Shown: one piece after another, positions 8,044 to 15,264 of the stretch
Position numbering within the stretch: the first letter of the stretch is position 1
Layout of the letters: the number at the start of each line of letters is the position of its first letter
Source of the DNA: Prochloron sp. SP5CPC1
GTDB taxonomy: Bacteria; Cyanobacteriota; Cyanobacteriia; Cyanobacteriales; Prochloraceae
DNA: 22,009 nucleotides
Assembly: GCA_014323965.1 (NCBI GenBank)
Contig: JACONB010000014.1
Coordinates: 1 to 22,009 of the forward strand
Reading direction: 5' to 3'
The notes under the pieces: model-generated
The model's input: the letters and a program-made list of their open reading frames with translations, nothing else
Told to the model about the DNA's origin: nothing
The model's database searches: none
Program-made: the position numbers and the translations under genes

Positions 8044-8324
8044 ACGTAGTGGACGTGGACTGACACAAGTAGGTTGGGTAGAGCGATAGGGAAACCTAAC
8101 ACAAATCTCCTGGATCGCTCACTCGGGAAAAGCGGTAACATAACTGGATAAGACGCGATAATAATACAATAAAATATTTTTTTGTTATTGGGTATAATTG
8201 AATTAGATTACCAAAATCGGTATTATAATTTGATTTGGTGGACAATTCAACAATTGTCACAACCAGAGCAATAATAAGCCAAAACTACTGTTAGGATTAA
8301 AGATCTAGAACTGGTAAAGAGCAC
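8044..8324. other. Non-coding gap with one repeat arm (8069-8102)
   Basis: The stretch 8069-8102 starts GTAGGTTGGGTAGAGCGA and ends GAAACCTAAC; it is a worn copy of the GTAGGTTGGGT repeat found complete at 12046-12119. The rest is AT-rich. Two TATAAT hexamers (8193-8198 and 8224-8229) could be -10 boxes for the DUF2157 gene, but neither has a clear -35 box at the right distance. No gene seen. Confidence 0.5.
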
Positions 8325-9623
8325 ATGGTTTCAGACAAATTTCGTCATCAACTTCGCCAGGAAATCCAAAAATGGGAAGCTGAAGGACTAATTACTGCCG
8401 AATTATCAGCACAATTAGCCCTTCGCTATGAATTCAGGGACTTGGAACGAACTGCCCGCAACCGATTTGTCATGATTTTAATAGGTTTGGGTAGTATTCT
8501 CCTGGGTTTGGCAGTAATTACCTTTGTGGCAGCTAATTGGCAGGTTTGGTCGAGAGAATTAAAGGTAGTATTGCTGATGAGTTTATTTGCAGGGGCAAAT
8601 ATAGCTGGTTTCTATCTCTGGCGAGATCCAGCTGAGGGTTGGCGATCGCTTCTGGGAAAGGGATTGTTGCTACTGGGAGGACTGATTTTGGGAGCTAATC
8701 TAGCCCTAATGTCCCAAATGTTTCACCAAAGCGGGCCAGTTTATCAACTTTACCTGGTTTGGGGACTGGGAGTGGTGACAATGGCTTATAGCTTACGGTT
8801 AACTTTGCTGGCAATTCTGGCTGTGATTTTGACTGCAATTGGCTATACTTGGGGAATTCAAGATTTATTAACTCCCGGTTCTGGCTTTTTTCAGTTAGTC
8901 TTAGAACATATGCCTCTACTTGCTAGTTTCCTCTTCCTACCTCTAGCTTATTGGTGTGATTCTTCTTGGCTATTTGGTTTAGGGACAGTATTGGCTATCT
9001 TTTCCTTCCAAACCAATCTCATCGTTAATTTAGAAGATTTTCATCCCTTGTCTGGGGTGATGGCTGCGATCGCCTCTGTTGTGGTACCTGCCATCTTGTG
9101 GGCACAGGTAGACTTGCCCTTTCACAAACTTGCCCGGAATCTAGCTATCCTCTTCCTGGGGATTCTGTTTTATCTGTTTTCCTTCAATTTCATCTGGGAA
9201 TCCTCACCTTCCCTAACAGGGGATGACATATCTTGGCACTCGGGATGGTTGATTTTAGTGGATGCTTTTGTTTTTTTCGCGTTTGCCCTTTTCTCTTGGT
9301 GGAGACTGGTATTCCGACGGCGACTAGATCTCACTAGCGCTGCCATTGGCATTATGATAGTCATTACAGGATTTCTAGTTTGGTGGCAAGTGAGTGTAGA
9401 TGCTACTAAAGCAAGTGCTACTGTTATTTTTAACCTGTTTTTGTTCCTCTTAGCAGTGGGTTTAGTGCGCTCGGCCCTATTCTCGGGAAAAAGAAGGGGC
9501 TTTTGGGGTGGGATAGTTTTGATAGTGTTGCAACTCTTCTCCCGCATGGTGGAAAAGGATCGCGCTAAGGCGCTAAGGCGCAAAGGGACGCAATTAAGTT
9601 ACGACTACGGTACAAACTCCTAG
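8325..9623 (+). CDS. DUF2157 membrane protein, C-terminus altered by a repeat insertion
   Basis: The protein has a soluble N-terminal segment (residues 1-45, containing KWEAEGLITAELSAQL, the DUF2157 signature) and then roughly ten or more membrane segments (for example FVMILIGLGSILLGLAVITF). Function is unknown; DUF2157 proteins sit in the cytoplasmic membrane and are often encoded next to a GDYXXLXY protein, as here. The native frame runs to GAA at 9552-9554. From 9555 about 107 nt of repeat DNA follow, so the present ORF ends in foreign codons KDRAKALRRKGTQLSYDYG and stops at 9621-9623. The missing native tail (last membrane helix) is still readable at 9662-9778. The protein loses its last helix but may still fold. 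Confidence 0.82.
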   Translation: MVSDKFRHQLRQEIQKWEAEGLITAELSAQLALRYEFRDLERTARNRFVMILIGLGSILLGLAVITFVAANWQVWSRELKVVLLMSLFAGANIAGFYLWRDPAEGWRSLLGKGLLLLGGLILGANLALMSQMFHQSGPVYQLYLVWGLGVVTMAYSLRLTLLAILAVILTAIGYTWGIQDLLTPGSGFFQLVLEHMPLLASFLFLPLAYWCDSSWLFGLGTVLAIFSFQTNLIVNLEDFHPLSGVMAAIASVVVPAILWAQVDLPFHKLARNLAILFLGILFYLFSFNFIWESSPSLTGDDISWHSGWLILVDAFVFFAFALFSWWRLVFRRRLDLTSAAIGIMIVITGFLVWWQVSVDATKASATVIFNLFLFLLAVGLVRSALFSGKRRGFWGGIVLIVLQLFSRMVEKDRAKALRRKGTQLSYDYGTNS

Positions 9624-9661
9624 TTTACAAATATCCGCGTTTATCTGCGTTCATCTGCGGA
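9555..9661. repeat. Short repeat-derived insertion (~107 nt) inside the DUF2157 gene
   Basis: Removing 9555-9661 joins GTG-GAA (9549-9554) to TAC-GAC-ACG (9662 on) in frame and restores a continuous DUF2157 protein. The insert contains CGCTAAGGCGCAAAGGGACG and CCGCGTTTATCTGCGTTCAT, the latter followed by CTGCGG. Both are motifs of short dispersed repeats that I recall from cyanobacterial genomes. It encodes nothing and is not a multiple of three (107), so it shifts the frame. Boundaries are good to about two bases. Confidence 0.7.
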
Positions 9662-9778
9662 TACGACACGGGTTTGCTATTCAAAGCGATTGTTTTATTT
9701 CTTTGTGGTGTGGGGGTTATCTTCGCTGGACTTTGGTTTGAACGGTATTTGCAAAGCTTTAAGAGAGAGGTGGAATAA
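9662..9778 (+). pseudogene. Detached 3' end of the DUF2157 gene
   Basis: Read from 9662 this gives YDTGLLFKAIVLFLCGVGVI, then FAGLWFERYLQSFKREVE and TAA at 9776-9778. This is one membrane helix with a basic amphipathic tail, as at the C-terminus of DUF2157 proteins. It is out of frame with the preceding ORF because of the insertion at 9555-9661. The stop lies one base before the ATG of the next gene and its codons provide that gene's ribosome site, so original translational coupling is preserved on the DNA. Confidence 0.75.
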
Positions 9779-9779
9779 A

Positions 9780-10364
9780 ATGAGTGGAAATTCTAATTTA
9801 CCAGGGTGGCGATTTTTCCTTCCCCTAATCTTCCAAGCAGGACTAATTCTGGCGGTGCCTGGCCAAGCCTTTTATACTTCTATTACAGGGAGAATAGTAA
9901 TTCTCCAGACTATACCAGTCGATCCCTACGACTTGTTGCGAGGTTATTCTCAAACCCTGAGATACGATATTTCCCAAGTTAATAGCCTAAAGACTATTCC
10001 AGGATGGGATAATTTAAATCTTGTCTCTGGGGAGAAATTCTATGTTATTCTAGAAGCACCCAAATCATCTGTATCTGAAGGGAAACTGCCCCCAGCTTGG
10101 TTACCTGTGGAAGTAACAAGAGAGCTATCTTCTGATTTACCCGATCATCGGATTGCTTTGCAGGGAGAATACAATTCTCACTGGATTGACTATGGGCTGG
10201 AAACCTATTATATGCCAGAAGATAAGCGCAAAGAGATTAATGCCCATATAAGGGAGATACAAAGAGAGGAAGAACGGCAATTTGTGGTAGAAGTGAAGGT
10301 GGATAGTAAAGGAAATGCAGTTCCCGTTAGTCTTTGGGTAGGGGAGCGCAATTATCGGTTTTAA
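9780..10364 (+). CDS. GDYXXLXY domain protein
   Basis: 194 residues from the ATG at 9780. This start is chosen because GAGAGAGGTGG sits just upstream and the 30 codons further upstream belong to the DUF2157 tail in another frame. An N-terminal membrane anchor (FFLPLIFQAGLILAVPGQAF, residues ~12-31) is followed by an outside domain with the family signature in the form DPYDLLRGYSQTLRYDIS (native consensus GDYxxLxY). The paired DUF2157/GDYXXLXY arrangement is common and suggests that the two act together at the membrane; the job is unknown. The stop TAA (10362-10364) overlaps the stop of the convergent DUF2997 gene. Confidence 0.82.
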   Translation: MSGNSNLPGWRFFLPLIFQAGLILAVPGQAFYTSITGRIVILQTIPVDPYDLLRGYSQTLRYDISQVNSLKTIPGWDNLNLVSGEKFYVILEAPKSSVSEGKLPPAWLPVEVTRELSSDLPDHRIALQGEYNSHWIDYGLETYYMPEDKRKEINAHIREIQREEERQFVVEVKVDSKGNAVPVSLWVGERNYRF

Positions 10365-10567
10365 CCCTGGTAACTGGTTAACTGTACGGGGGTTACTGCT
10401 GCTGTTTCCTCAGCTTCTGGAGTCATTTCCCTTGCTGCAATGTCCCCTCCTAAGATAGCTTCTAAGTCTTTAGTTAAATCTAAGCAAGAGATTCCTTTAA
10501 CTCCCCGTACTTCAAGGCGGACTTCACCGTCTTTTTCCACAAATACATCGATTTCTTGTAGTTCCAT
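10361..10567 (-). CDS. DUF2997 family protein
   Basis: 68 residues starting MELQEIDVFVEKDGEVRLEV. The pattern of an acidic beta hairpin, then GVKGISCLDLTKDLEAILGG, is that of DUF2997, a small protein regularly encoded beside Ycf35/DUF1257 and Ycf46 in cyanobacteria. Its function is not known. Here it is the last gene of the decayed ycf46-hsp70-ycf35 operon, 48 nt downstream of ycf35, with a short repeat in the gap. The ferredoxin gene often found further on is not present; a convergent gene follows at once. Confidence 0.8.
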   Translation of the reverse strand: MELQEIDVFVEKDGEVRLEVRGVKGISCLDLTKDLEAILGGDIAAREMTPEAEETAAVTPVQLTSYQG

Positions 10568-10583
10568 TTTAAGTTCCTTTTTG

Positions 10584-10613
10584 GTTTCACGCAGAGGCCC
10601 AGAGGCACAGAGA
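10584..10613. repeat. Short dispersed repeat between ycf35 and the DUF2997 gene
   Basis: TTTCACGCAGAGGCCCAGAG followed by GCACAGAG fills most of the 48-nt gap. It belongs to the ACGCAGAG type seen also at 8008-8040. It comes within two bases of the ycf35 stop codon and could weaken read-through to the DUF2997 gene. Confidence 0.6.
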
Positions 10614-10615
10614 TT

Positions 10616-10999
10616 TTAAACCATTCGGCGTAATACTAAATGAATTTTTTCTCCTTCTTCTTGTTGTTCGCTTACTAAAGAAAAGCCTTGTGCTTCTAGT
10701 TTTGCTTTGGCTGCATGATAAGCATAGCGCTGGTTTAAAGGTTGGAGAAATTTTTGGGAGGTCATGTTTTTTATTCCCCACCAGTCAGCGATTACTTCAT
10801 AGGAGTCTCCTGTTTTGCGCAAACCAATATCGTACCCAGGACTGTTGGTAGTTATTTTAACTTCTACCTCGGTACGATTACCTTGGTAACCCCGCACCTG
10901 GACTTTCCCCTCTTCATAAGTATAACCTAAATCTGTCAATGCTCGCTGCAAATATTCTTTTTCTACTATTTTGGTTTTTATCGTTGTAAAATGAGACAT
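10616..10999 (-). CDS. ycf35: Ycf35 (DUF1257) protein
   Basis: 127 residues starting MSHFTTIKTKIVEKEYLQRA, the very typical opening of the DUF1257/Ycf35 family of cyanobacteria and some plastids. Middle part VEVKITTNSPGYDIGLRKTG and the WWGI motif are also typical, and the protein ends LVLRRMV. Function is not established; it is regularly linked to the AAA+ ATPase Ycf46 and DUF2997. It appears intact even though its upstream partners have been destroyed by a deletion. An Hsp70-like fragment ends 19 nt upstream. Confidence 0.88.
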   Translation of the reverse strand: MSHFTTIKTKIVEKEYLQRALTDLGYTYEEGKVQVRGYQGNRTEVEVKITTNSPGYDIGLRKTGDSYEVIADWWGIKNMTSQKFLQPLNQRYAYHAAKAKLEAQGFSLVSEQQEEGEKIHLVLRRMV

Positions 11000-11018
11000 T
11001 TTCCCGCGTCTTTACTCC

Positions 11019-11231
11019 TTAAGTTAATTTTACCACTGGATAATCTCGATGTGTCACTTTTCCGCTTCTCAAATCCCGGGCTGTGATTAAAAGTTGTTTG
11101 TTCCCGTTGAGAGAAAATTGGACTTGAAAACACTTTTCCCCTTCCTGGGGTGCTGGTTTAGCAGTCAAGAAGGTGGGATTTTTTTCATTGAGCCAAAAAT
11201 AATTACGCTCTTCCTCTTCTGAAGGAGTTCG
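11019..11231 (-). pseudogene. C-terminal fragment of an Hsp70 (DnaK)-like gene
   Basis: Seventy codons before TAA at 11019-11021 read FRTPSEEEERNYFWLNEKNP, then QVQFSLNGNKQLLITARDL and end RDYPVVKLT. The QFSLxxNKxLLxTARDL...RDYPVVKL pattern fits the end of the shortened Hsp70-like proteins that cyanobacteria encode between ycf46 and ycf35. The ATPase domain is absent. The fragment starts directly where the ycf46 homology stops, in another frame, so it is the right-hand side of a deletion and is not translated as such. Confidence 0.65.
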
Positions 11232-11935
11232 GAAGCTTCTTGACTAAAAGCTCTCTCCCGCAACCCCAACAAATCTTTTAGTACTCCCAAACCCCCCACG
11301 TCATCAGGTGTTTCTTGTTGGGTGTAAAACTCCAACGCTCGACTCTCTCGAATAATTTGCTTTTTCTCCTCCATAACCAAGTCTATATCCCGATCATCTA
11401 ATACTCCGTTGCTAACGATCGCCTTCGCAAATACTCGTTGTCCTTGGGATACAGTCAAACCTAAAGCAGATTGTACCAATTTTTCTTTTCCTAAGGTAGT
11501 GAGGTTAAACTTCACCCCTGGTGTTTTTCCTAACTTGTTCAGTACTGCTTCTAACTCATCCTTTTGAGGAAGCGGAAACTCTATTACCACTACTTCATCT
11601 TTTAATTCTTCGGGAATTTTGCTAAAAGGGGTTGTCACTACTATGGACTTTTTGCTATACTTGAGTCGTTGAGCTACACTGCGGAGTTTCCGTTTGCATT
11701 GAGGATTGGTCCAACAGTCGTGAAAATCCTTCAGGACAAATAAAGTATCATCATCATATTTATCAATTTGTTCTAAAGCAGTCAGGGGATCCCGCGCTGT
11801 GGGGACAGAACCTCGCCCTTCCGTGAGAGATTGAAAACCATCAGCTACATCCCAGGTAAGACAGGTCAGTTTATTTTTTTTACATACATTTGTTATTAAT
11901 TGCAGTACTCTCTCTTCTTCTGGGGTTACTGCCAC
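11165..11935 (-). pseudogene. ycf46: Ycf46-like AAA+ ATPase, truncated before the AAA+ core and fused to hsp70-like DNA
   Basis: The ORF of 256 codons starts MAVTPEEERVLQLITNVCKK. Residues 1 to ~232 match the N-terminal non-ATPase part of Ycf46, including DDTLFVLKDFHDCW, VVTTPFSKIPEELKDEVVVI and EFYTQQETPDDVGGLGVLKD. The full protein is about 500 residues, and a Walker A loop of the type GIPGTGKS should follow soon after RERAFSQEA. Here the sequence turns at SQEA (near 11235-11240) into out-of-frame hsp70-like DNA, ending KSVIIFGSMKKIPPS. The Walker A, Walker B and sensor residues are missing, so it cannot hydrolyse ATP. Family proteins are linked to CO2-related regulation in cyanobacteria, a role that this allele could not carry. 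Confidence 0.82.
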
Positions 11936-12250
11936 AATGAGAGTAAAGCGCGATCACTAAGAGTGGCGCTGTCGCGATCGCAGGTAAAGGTCTAATTCAG
12001 CTTGAAAGTTTACCATAAATACTTAAGAAAATAATAATCGCAGCTGTAGGTTGGGTTGAGATACGAAACCCAACATAGGTTGGTGTTGTTGGGTAACGCT
12101 GGCGCTCTACCCAACCTACGGTTTGGACGGTGCATTGGCGGGAGCAGGGAGCACCTCTACGGGAAAATATTGCTGGTGTGGGAACCTTATTAAATTAAAT
12201 CACGACTTGATAAACTAATACAAGCACAAATTGTGAGGAAGTGAAGGACA
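11936..12250. other. Non-coding gap between the divergent ycf46 remnant and SpoIID-like gene
   Basis: It holds a HIP1 octamer near 11972, the complete inverted repeat at 12046-12119, and otherwise no coding signal in six frames that I can support. The ribosome site for the SpoIID-like gene (GAGGAAGTGAAGGA) is at its right end. Confidence 0.6.
12046..12119. repeat. GTAGGTTGGGT inverted repeat (short dispersed repeat)
   Basis: GTAGGTTGGGT at 12046-12056 is perfectly inverted as ACCCAACCTAC at 12109-12119. Between them lie further related pieces (GAAACCCAACA, TAGGTTGG, TGTTGGGTAACGC). This type of GTAGGTTGGGTT...ACCCAACCTAC repeat is widespread in cyanobacterial intergenic DNA. A partial copy lies at 8069-8102. 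Confidence 0.75.
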
Positions 12251-13348
12251 ATGAAATTTAGAAAGAGTGTAATTCCCTGGTGGCTATCTTTAATCTTCTG
12301 GATCGCCCTAGTAGCACCTGGGGAGGCTCTAGAAGTGCGAGTAGCCATTAAAAAGAATATCCAACAGTTGCAAGTGGGCACTTCCACTCCAGGGGTAGTG
12401 AAAGATAGGGCTGGTAGACAACTGGGAAAAATCTCCGAACTGACTGCTTTTAACGTCCGTAAGAGTTATAATAACATATCTATCTCCCAGTGGAATTATC
12501 CCCAACTTTGGCTGGAACCCACTCCAGAAGGATACGTTTGGATTGAGAATCGCTGGTATCGAGGAAGGATCCAACTCCTATTAGATGGAAATGGGATTAC
12601 AGTGGTTAACCATGTGGATTTAGAAGAGTATCTCTACAGCGTTGTGGGGGCTGAAACTCCCTCTAGTTGGCCCCTAGAAGCCTTAAAAGCTCAGGCTGTG
12701 GCTGCCCGCTCCTATGCCTTATACAAACAGTCCCGCAGCTCTAACTCATTGTACGACTTGGACAACACTACTGCCAGCCAAGTTTACAAAGGTTTAGATA
12801 GCGAATATTATAGCACTGTACAAGCAGTGAATGAAACCGCCGGAGAAGTGATGACTTACAACGGGAAAGTTATCCTGGCGGTTTTTCATTCTTCTTCTGG
12901 GGGACACACAGAAAATGTGGAGGATATTTGGAATCATAGTCTACCATATCTGCGGGGAGTGTGGGATTACGACCACAGAGCACCAGTATATCAATGGAGC
13001 AAAACCTTTTCCACTTCTGAACTAAATAGTCGTCTTCCTGGAGTAGGGGCGATCCACTCCATGACCATAGAAAGGAAGACCCCTCAAGGGAGAGTAGTAA
13101 CCATGATGGTTAGAGGGGATCGGGGGGCAAAAAGATTTAGCGGTAGTGAAATTCGTAAAGCGCTCGGTTTGCGCAGCACCCTCTTCACTATTTCTCCCAC
13201 AGGACAAGGTTTTATCTTCCAGGGAAGGGGTTTCGGTCATGGTGTGGGACTCAGTCAATGGGGTGCCCAATATCTCGCACAGTCCGGTTACAATTATTAC
13301 CAGATTTTGACTCACTATTATCAAAATATTACCCTAAACCGGATTTGA
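12251..13348 (+). CDS. SpoIID/LytB domain protein (peptidoglycan-cleaving, secreted)
   Basis: 365 residues. A signal peptide, MKFRKSVIPWWLSLIFWIAL then VAPGEA, precedes the mature part. The SpoIID domain is clear: HVDLEEYLYSVVGAETPSSW (121-140) then PLEALKAQAVAARSYAL, where Glu135 stands at the place of the catalytic Glu of SpoIID. Further on come HSSSGGHTENVEDIW and GRGFGHGVGLSQWGAQ, both typical. SpoIID proteins are lytic transglycosylases that act on denuded glycan strands; cyanobacteria do not sporulate, and their homologues probably serve cell-wall turnover in the periplasm. A good ribosome site (GAGGAAGTGAAGG) precedes the ATG. It seems complete and unbroken. Confidence 0.9.
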   Translation: MKFRKSVIPWWLSLIFWIALVAPGEALEVRVAIKKNIQQLQVGTSTPGVVKDRAGRQLGKISELTAFNVRKSYNNISISQWNYPQLWLEPTPEGYVWIENRWYRGRIQLLLDGNGITVVNHVDLEEYLYSVVGAETPSSWPLEALKAQAVAARSYALYKQSRSSNSLYDLDNTTASQVYKGLDSEYYSTVQAVNETAGEVMTYNGKVILAVFHSSSGGHTENVEDIWNHSLPYLRGVWDYDHRAPVYQWSKTFSTSELNSRLPGVGAIHSMTIERKTPQGRVVTMMVRGDRGAKRFSGSEIRKALGLRSTLFTISPTGQGFIFQGRGFGHGVGLSQWGAQYLAQSGYNYYQILTHYYQNITLNRI

Positions 13349-13423
13349 TTTCTTGAGCATTTTCTTCAATTGCTGTGTTACCATGGGAAATTATGTTGAC
13401 GGCTCAATGAGGAAAGATTTATT

Positions 13424-14728
13424 ATGACCCAGGCGACTATCACAAAAACACCATCTATCACTCCCACTTTCACCAAGCTGGTTTCCAAAGAAGGGGGCAC
13501 CGAATATCCCCTAGAAGCAATTCATATTTGCGAAGAGACCTTTGCTCCCCTAGAAGTAGCCTATGACTATGATACCATTCGCAACCTAGTCAGTCGCGCT
13601 ACCATTGAAGCAGGACCAAACTCCATATGGCGCTATCGTCATTTTCTCCCAGTTACCAGTGAAAACCCCATTGACGTGGGAACGGGGATGACTCCCTTAC
13701 TTAAATCCCATCGTTTAGCCCGTCGTTTGGGTCTGAAAAACCTCTATATTAAAAACGATGCTGTGAACATGCCCACTCTCAGCTTCAAGGATAGAGTGGT
13801 GTCCGTAGCCCTTACCCGGGCCAGGGAGTTAGGTTTCTCCACTGTTTCCTGCGCTAGTACGGGGAATTTAGCTAACTCTACCGCAGCCATCGCCGCTCGT
13901 GCTGGTTTAGACTGCTATGTTTTCATTCCCGCAGACTTAGAAGCTGGCAAAATCCTGGGTACTCTCATTTATAATCCCACAGTCATGGCTGTTAAAGGTA
14001 ATTATGACCAAGTTAACCGTCTCTGCTCAGAAGTGGGCAATACCTACGGTTGGGGCTTTGTAAATATCAACCTCCGTCCCTATTACTCAGAAGGTTCTAA
14101 AACCCTTGCCTTTGAAGTAGCGGAACAATTAGGGTGGAAACTTCCAGACCATATCGTTGCCCCCTTAGCGTCCGGTTCTCTCTACACCAAGATTTATAAG
14201 GGCTTCCAAGAGTTTGTCAAGGTGGGTTTAGTGGAAGATAAACCAGTGCGTTTTAGCGGTGCTCAAGCAGAAGGCTGTTCTCCCATCGCCACTGCTTTTA
14301 AGGAAGGACGGGATTTTGTCACCCCAGTTAAGCCCAATACTATCGCTAAATCCATTGCTATCGGCAACCCTGCGGACGGTATTTATGCTTTAGATATAGC
14401 CAGCAAAACCCAAGGAGAACTGGAAAGTGCTACAGATAAAGAAATTATCGAGGGAATTCAACTGTTAGCAGAAACGGAGGGTATTTTCACCGAAACTGCT
14501 GGGGGGACTACTATTGCTGTGTTGAAGAAGTTAGTGGAAGCTGGTAAAATAGACCCGGAGGAGACTACTGTAGCTTATATTACTGGTAACGGACTGAAGA
14601 CCACGGAAGCAGTGCAAGGTTATATCGGCGAACCCCTAACCATCGAACCGAAGCTGGCTAGTTTCGAGCGAGCATTAGAACGGTCTCGCACTCTCGAACG
14701 GCTGGATTGGCAACAAATTTCAGTGTAA
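13424..14728 (+). CDS. thrC: Threonine synthase
   Basis: 434 residues, the length of the plant/cyanobacterial-type enzyme. It converts O-phosphohomoserine to threonine with pyridoxal phosphate, in the cytoplasm. The PLP lysine is Lys122 in LSFKDRVVS, and the phosphate-binding region reads CASTGNLANSTAAIAARAG. Near the C-terminus GIFTETAGGTTIAVLKKL and YITGNGLKT are typical of fold-type II enzymes. The ribosome site GAGGAAAG stands 8 nt before the ATG. A ThiS/MoaD-like sulfur carrier follows 86 nt downstream; this pairing is common in cyanobacteria and hints that the paralogue may serve a sulfhydrylation-linked step, but the sequence alone fits normal threonine synthase. Confidence 0.92.
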   Translation: MTQATITKTPSITPTFTKLVSKEGGTEYPLEAIHICEETFAPLEVAYDYDTIRNLVSRATIEAGPNSIWRYRHFLPVTSENPIDVGTGMTPLLKSHRLARRLGLKNLYIKNDAVNMPTLSFKDRVVSVALTRARELGFSTVSCASTGNLANSTAAIAARAGLDCYVFIPADLEAGKILGTLIYNPTVMAVKGNYDQVNRLCSEVGNTYGWGFVNINLRPYYSEGSKTLAFEVAEQLGWKLPDHIVAPLASGSLYTKIYKGFQEFVKVGLVEDKPVRFSGAQAEGCSPIATAFKEGRDFVTPVKPNTIAKSIAIGNPADGIYALDIASKTQGELESATDKEIIEGIQLLAETEGIFTETAGGTTIAVLKKLVEAGKIDPEETTVAYITGNGLKTTEAVQGYIGEPLTIEPKLASFERALERSRTLERLDWQQISV

Positions 14729-14738
14729 CAATTACCAT

Positions 14739-14766
14739 GTAGGGGCGCAAGGCTTGCGCCCACCCT
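14739..14766. repeat. Short hairpin repeat between thrC and the sulfur-carrier gene
   Basis: GGGCGCAA (14743-14750) pairs with TTGCGCCC (14754-14761) around GGC, within GTAGGGGCGCAAGGCTTGCG. It is a common cyanobacterial repeat type. It has no T-run, so it may only weaken transcription between the two genes. Confidence 0.65.
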
Positions 14767-14814
14767 TGTTCACTCCGCCCATACCACAATCAAAAATCTA
14801 TAATCAAGAACAAA

Positions 14815-15090
14815 ATGGCTGTCAAAGTTTTAGTTCCAAATACCCTGCAAAAGTTCACCAAAGAAGCAACTGTGCAATGCTCTGAAGTTGCTAGTATTGA
14901 ACAATTAGTTTCCACCCTAGAAAGTGATTTCCCCGGGATAAAATCTCGGTTGTGCGATGAAAAAGGTCAACTGCGTCGCTTTGTTAATTTCTATGTTAAT
15001 GAAGAAGACATTCGCTTTCTTCAAGGGAAGGAAACCGCATTAAAAGATGGGGATGAAGTTAGCATTATACCAGCAGTTGCTGGAGGCTAA
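14815..15090 (+). CDS. ThiS/MoaD-type sulfur carrier protein
   Basis: 91 residues with a beta-grasp fold: MAVKVLVPNTLQKFTKEATV, then QLVSTLESDFPGIKSRLCDE and FVNFYVNEEDIRFL. It ends VSIIPAVAGG with the exposed Gly-Gly that is adenylated and converted to thiocarboxylate in ThiS, MoaD and CysO. Its length and the RFVNFYVN stretch are closest to CysO/MoaD-like carriers. The place directly after thrC suggests that it supplies sulfur to a PLP enzyme, as CysO does for CysM in Mycobacterium, but this is inference. No activating E1 (MoeB/ThiF) gene is in the window. No Shine-Dalgarno of note; the gap to thrC has a hairpin repeat, so it may also have its own promoter. Confidence 0.85.
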   Translation: MAVKVLVPNTLQKFTKEATVQCSEVASIEQLVSTLESDFPGIKSRLCDEKGQLRRFVNFYVNEEDIRFLQGKETALKDGDEVSIIPAVAGG

Positions 15091-15170
15091 CCTCAACTGC
15101 TGTTGGTGCGTTACGCTGTTGGCGTGACCCCAAATACTGTTCAGAACTGAGAAAAGAATAGCGGACTAGC

Positions 15171-15212
15171 GGGACTTAAACGATGTTTGGGCTTAAATTT
15201 TGTTTAAGTCCC
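15171..15212. terminator. Inverted repeat, probable transcription end for thrC and the sulfur-carrier gene
   Basis: GGGACTTAAAC (15171-15181) is perfectly inverted as GTTTAAGTCCC (15202-15212) with a 20-nt loop containing GTTTGGGCTTAAA. It lies 80 nt after the sulfur-carrier stop and just ahead of the promoter of the methyltransferase. There is no T-run, so termination is not certain; a binding site for a dimeric regulator of the methyltransferase operon is the alternative. Confidence 0.5.
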
Positions 15213-15228
15213 ATTAGGAAGCTAAATT

Positions 15229-15257
15229 TTGACAAGATGAATGGAAAAAATTAGAGT
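15229..15257 (+). promoter_or_regulatory. Sigma-70-type promoter for the methyltransferase operon
   Basis: A perfect TTGACA (15229-15234) is followed after 17 nt by TAGAGT (15252-15257). The start of transcription would fall near 15264, right at the annotated ATG at 15265. The message would then be leaderless, or translation begins at the internal ATG at 15280. Confidence 0.55.
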
Positions 15258-15264
15258 GTAACTG

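Noticed and set aside
9690..9779. Longer N-terminus (30 residues) for the GDYXXLXY protein
   Set aside because: These bases in another frame are the last helix of DUF2157, and the ATG at 9780 has a good ribosome site.
12329..13324. Minus-strand ORFs inside the SpoIID-like gene
   Set aside because: Shadows of a strongly supported gene; their products have no recognisable pattern.
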